This document shows positions 6,230 to 8,409 of a stretch of DNA of 8,409 nucleotides, piece after piece. The DNA lies in contig URNC01000090.1 in NCBI GenBank assembly GCA_900549065.1, forward strand, positions 1 through 8,409, read 5' to 3'. The notes beneath the pieces were generated by a model that searched no databases, was not told the DNA's origin, and worked only from the letters and a program-made list of their open reading frames with translations. A program made the translations under genes and the position numbers. Each line of letters begins with the position of its first letter. The first letter of the stretch is position 1. The stretch comes from an uncultured Collinsella sp. GTDB taxonomy: Bacteria; Actinomycetota; Coriobacteriia; Coriobacteriales; Coriobacteriaceae.

Positions 6230-7108
6230 TTATTTGCCCGCGGTGGCGGTGCCGGATTGCGAAGGGGTGACGACCTTGAGCGGCTTTACGAGGGAATCCT
6301 CGTACGAAGCCGGCGCGCCTATCTCTTCGTTTTTGGCCTTGGTTGACTCGGAGCGAGTGATTTCCTCATCGAGTGCATCGATGTCGGCGTCCTCGACCAC
6401 GGCGTTGAGCGACTCAAAAACGCGGTTCTTGAGCAGCGCGGTGTGCACGCCCTCCGTCAGGTCGTGAAGCTTCTTAAACGCACGCTCGAGCTTGGCGTCG
6501 CGCTCGTCATCGGAGGTATCCATGCCGAGCATGCTCACAAGCACCTGCTCAAACATCGAGGACTCGCGGTTGGCGGAAGACACGTACTGACGCAGGTTGC
6601 GCGGCTCGATATGGAAGCGCGACAGCTCGGAGCAGTAGCGGATGATCGGAAAATCGCGACCATCGACAAGCTCGCGATTCTGCGGACTCTTGATGATGCG
6701 AATGAGGTCGTTCTCGGCGAGCGAGCGGATAAACGAAATTTCGACGCCCAACATATCGGGAATGGTCTCGATGGGATGCAGCTTTTGCTTAGTCTCCTTG
6801 GGCTCCGTCTTGAGCGGAACATCGGATAGCAAGCCCACCTCGTAGGCGAGCGTTGACAGGTCCGTGGCGTTTTCCAAGCGCTGCTTAATCACGTTGAGCG
6901 GCATGTAGCGGGTCTTCTGCAAGTGCAGGATGACCTCCAGACGATCAACGTCCTCCTTAGAGTACTGACGGTATCCCTTAGGCGTACGATGAGGGGTAAT
7001 GAGCCCCTCATCCTCTAGAAATCTAATTTTTGAGTTCGAAAGATCGGGGTATGCGCCTCGAAGTAGGTTGACGACTTGGCCGATACTCAGATAGTTGCGT
7101 TCGGCCAT
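6230..7108 (-). CDS. ftsR: FtsR-like MerR family transcriptional regulator
   Basis: The 292-residue protein has an N-terminal MerR winged helix (about 6-75). It contains YLSIGQVVNLLR (6-17), SKIRFLEDEGLITPHRTPKGYRQY and a helix ending near YMPLNVIKQRL. This matches the SKIRFLEAEGL...GYRRF pattern of Mycobacterium Rv1828 and Corynebacterium FtsR, which controls ftsZ and cell growth. The middle part also resembles that family (HIEPRNLRQYVSSANRES, then a helix with HTALLKNRVFESL). After that comes an acidic, poorly conserved tail of roughly 50 residues, so it is longer than Rv1828 (about 247). The ATG is only 3 bases after the stop of the FHA gene, which indicates coupled translation. The side-by-side FHA and MerR genes as in mycobacteria support orthology, though target genes are not shown here. 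Confidence 0.88.
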   Translation of the reverse strand: MAERNYLSIGQVVNLLRGAYPDLSNSKIRFLEDEGLITPHRTPKGYRQYSKEDVDRLEVILHLQKTRYMPLNVIKQRLENATDLSTLAYEVGLLSDVPLKTEPKETKQKLHPIETIPDMLGVEISFIRSLAENDLIRIIKSPQNRELVDGRDFPIIRYCSELSRFHIEPRNLRQYVSSANRESSMFEQVLVSMLGMDTSDDERDAKLERAFKKLHDLTEGVHTALLKNRVFESLNAVVEDADIDALDEEITRSESTKAKNEEIGAPASYEDSLVKPLKVVTPSQSGTATAGK

Positions 7109-7111
7109 GCC

Positions 7112-7546
7112 CTACTCACCGGTTTCGATGCGCTCCGGCGTGCTCTCGTGGTAGATGAGCGTAAACGTACCGATCTGAACGGAAGAACCGTCGTGCAGCG
7201 GGGCTGCATTGACAATGGCACCGTCGACCCAGGTACCATTGAGCGAGCCCAGGTCCTCGATGCGAGCGCCGAGGACCTCGCGAATAATGCGCGCGTGGCT
7301 GCGCGAAACGGTCATGTCATTAAGGAAGATGCCGTTCGCGGGATCGCGGCCGATGGTGGTCACGTCGTCCTCGAGCTCAAAGGCGGCACCAGTCTGCGGA
7401 CCCTTGACGATGGACAGGACGGGGGCGGTGATGCGCACGTTGGCCATGAGGTCGGGAACGGTGACGTCGCTTGAAGGCACGCGGAATACGCAGGTAGCGT
7501 CAGCAGTCTTATCATTCTGAGGCATATTGTTAACCATGTTGTCCAT
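7112..7546 (-). CDS. garA: GarA/OdhI-type FHA domain protein
   Basis: The 144-residue cytoplasmic protein is an N-terminal tail plus one forkhead-associated domain (about 42-133), close to OdhI in length. FHA signature residues are present: Gly66-Arg67, Ser81-Arg82-Ser83-His84 and Asn103-Gly104. In GarA and OdhI a Ser/Thr kinase phosphorylates a Thr in a tail motif (ETTSVFR), the FHA domain then binds its own tail, and inhibition of 2-oxoglutarate-using enzymes is relieved. Here the tail reads DATCVFR (16-22): Thr18 aligns with the PknB site Thr22 of GarA, while the PknG site Thr21 is Ala17. I chose the ATG at 7546 because AGGGG lies 5 bases upstream; a TTG at 7579 is less likely. The target enzymes in this organism are unknown. 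It is coupled to the ftsR-like gene. Confidence 0.88.
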   Translation of the reverse strand: MDNMVNNMPQNDKTADATCVFRVPSSDVTVPDLMANVRITAPVLSIVKGPQTGAAFELEDDVTTIGRDPANGIFLNDMTVSRSHARIIREVLGARIEDLGSLNGTWVDGAIVNAAPLHDGSSVQIGTFTLIYHESTPERIETGE

Positions 7547-7612
7547 GACAACCCCTAACTTATCGCGGACGTGCCGCAAATAATGAACCGTACGTAATCA
7601 TACCCCAACGAA
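7547..7612 (-). promoter_or_regulatory. pgsA to FHA gene spacer with weak candidate promoter
   Basis: The 66-base spacer is AT-richer than the genes around it. On the minus strand TTGGGG and CATTAT are separated by 17 bases, a weak sigma-A-like pair (3/6 and 4/6). It could give separate control of the FHA and ftsR-like genes, or the cluster may simply read through; no terminator hairpin is seen. Confidence 0.25.
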
Positions 7613-8317
7613 TCAGTCTTCGATTTCAGGGTTCAGAAAGTCGATGTCCTCGTCTTCGGGATGCATGAGAGCCTGTTTAATGGCCGCTCCGCCCTTAATG
7701 GAGTAGATGACAGCCGTGAGCATGGAGAAGATCACGCCGCCGTACACAAAGAAGATGCCGAGGGGCACCGAGCTTCCGTTGAGGCCTGGGAAGGCCGTAA
7801 GGGCTGAAGGCAAAAGATGCAGGCCGTCAATAACGGGGAACCCGAGTAGCATGAGCGAGAAGCCAGTCATGAGCAGCGCTGTGGCAATCTTTCCGGGGAA
7901 GACGACATCGATGGGGCGACGGTGATAATGGCGCACGATAAGCGTGCCGATGCCCAGATAGATGTCGCGGCCAATAATGAGCACGCAGACCCAGATGGGC
8001 AGCTCTCCGCGAACCACCAGTCCCAGCACGCCGGTGAACAGCAGCGCACGGTCGCAGATGGGATCCATGACCTTGCCGAGCCACGAGACCGTCTTAGTCA
8101 TGCGGGCGATCTGACCGTCCATCCAGTCGGTGGAGGCGGCAACGGCGTAGATAACGATGGCGATGACGCGGTTGTTATCAGTCACAAACAGGTACAAAAA
8201 TACCAAGGTGAGGATCAGGCGCGTAAAGGTGATGAAATTGGAGATCGTAAAGATCTTATTCGACGGGTAATCGGAAGTGCCGATAAGCTCCTTTTTGATC
8301 TTCTTTTTGATGCCCAC
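7613..8317 (-). CDS. pgsA: CDP-diacylglycerol--glycerol-3-phosphate 3-phosphatidyltransferase
   Basis: This integral membrane enzyme makes phosphatidylglycerol-phosphate from CDP-diacylglycerol and glycerol-3-phosphate, the committed step to phosphatidylglycerol and cardiolipin. The 234-residue protein carries the complete CDP-alcohol phosphotransferase motif: Asp64, Asp67, Gly68, Ala71, Arg72, Gly81, Asp85 and Asp89 in the D-x2-DG-x2-AR-x8-G-x3-D-x3-D pattern. Several hydrophobic segments are visible (about 33-62, 91-116, 144-162 and 187-206). The N-terminus is strongly basic (KKKIKK) and the C-terminus acidic (EDEDIDF). The start is the GTG at 8317, preceded by GGGGGAG (8328-8322). The frame stays open past it into the adapter, so automatic calling would give a false start MGSEMCIRDR at 8395. 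There is no ATG before Met66, which lies inside the active-site motif. Other family members such as phosphatidylinositol phosphate synthase are less likely, but substrate assignment is by similarity only. Confidence 0.9.
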   Translation of the reverse strand: MGIKKKIKKELIGTSDYPSNKIFTISNFITFTRLILTLVFLYLFVTDNNRVIAIVIYAVAASTDWMDGQIARMTKTVSWLGKVMDPICDRALLFTGVLGLVVRGELPIWVCVLIIGRDIYLGIGTLIVRHYHRRPIDVVFPGKIATALLMTGFSLMLLGFPVIDGLHLLPSALTAFPGLNGSSVPLGIFFVYGGVIFSMLTAVIYSIKGGAAIKQALMHPEDEDIDFLNPEIED

Positions 8318-8353
8318 AGGACTCCCCCGCTGGTTAACGACAAAACTTTCGAT

Positions 8354-8359
8354 ACTATA
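8354..8359 (-). promoter_or_regulatory. Candidate -10 element of pgsA
   Basis: On the minus strand these bases read TATAGT, 5/6 of the -10 consensus, 36 bases before the GTG start. The -35 position would lie at about 8376-8382, which is adapter, so the promoter cannot be completed from this contig. An upstream gene reading into pgsA is equally possible. Confidence 0.35.
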
Positions 8360-8366
8360 CCCGTTC

Positions 8367-8409
8367 CTGTCTCTTATACACATCTCCGAGCCCACGAGAC
8401 TACGCTGCA
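8367..8409 (-). other. Illumina Nextera (Tn5) P7-side adapter, not biological
   Basis: The 19-base mosaic end CTGTCTCTTATACACATCT (8367-8385) is followed by CCGAGCCCACGAGAC (8386-8400) and TACGCTGC (8401-8408), the reverse complement of the index at 8-15. Base 8409 is the first base of the P7 primer. Genomic sequence ends at 8366. Confidence 0.98.

Noticed and set aside
1..8409. Terminal inverted repeats suggesting that the window is a transposon or linear element
   Set aside because: The matching ends are Nextera adapter, including an index. The content is housekeeping genes with no transposase.

Overview
The window is an assembled contig of ordinary bacterial chromosome with sequencing adapter left on both ends. 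Bases 1-49 and 8367-8409 match the P7-side Illumina Nextera (Tn5) adapter, with the same 8-base index at both ends. Only 50-8366 is biological, and both outermost reading frames are partly translated adapter.

The genes suggest a high-GC Gram-positive, probably an actinobacterium of the Coriobacteriia (Collinsella-like). The main reason is a minus-strand run of pgsA, a GarA/OdhI-type FHA gene and an FtsR-type MerR gene, which resembles the mycobacterial pgsA2-garA-Rv1828 neighbourhood. A DUF1836 regulator, a DegV protein and an MGDG-synthase-like glycosyltransferase also fit a gut coriobacterium. The genus is inferred, not shown.

Layout from left to right: (1) adapter; (2) a 222-base non-coding stretch with a striking 34-bp-arm inverted repeat at 155-258; (3) a minus-strand glycolipid glycosyltransferase (272-1573); (4) a divergent plus-strand trxB (1691-2629) with a strong terminator; (5) a plus-strand DUF1836 gene (2783-3394) ending at a bidirectional terminator shared with (6) a minus-strand degV (3468-4334); (7) a 164-base gap holding the degV -10 element, a 14-bp palindrome and the terminator of the next gene; (8) a minus-strand cluster, in transcription order pgsA (8317-7613), FHA gene (7546-7112), ftsR-like (7108-6230), apt (6189-5659) and a secreted NlpC/P60 hydrolase (5626-4499), with gaps of 66, 3, 40 and 32 bases; (9) adapter.

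The minus-strand cluster reads as a growth and division group: membrane phospholipid synthesis, a phospho-switch protein, a division-linked regulator, purine salvage and a cell-wall hydrolase that may act in daughter-cell separation. The glycosyltransferase and DegV also concern membrane lipids or fatty acids. I see no mobile element, CRISPR, toxin-antitoxin, phage or defence system, and nothing that amounts to a new system. The points most worth checking are the adapter contamination with its false protein termini, the long inverted repeat at the left end, the 17-base motif shared by two promoter regions, and the altered phospho-acceptor motif of the FHA protein.
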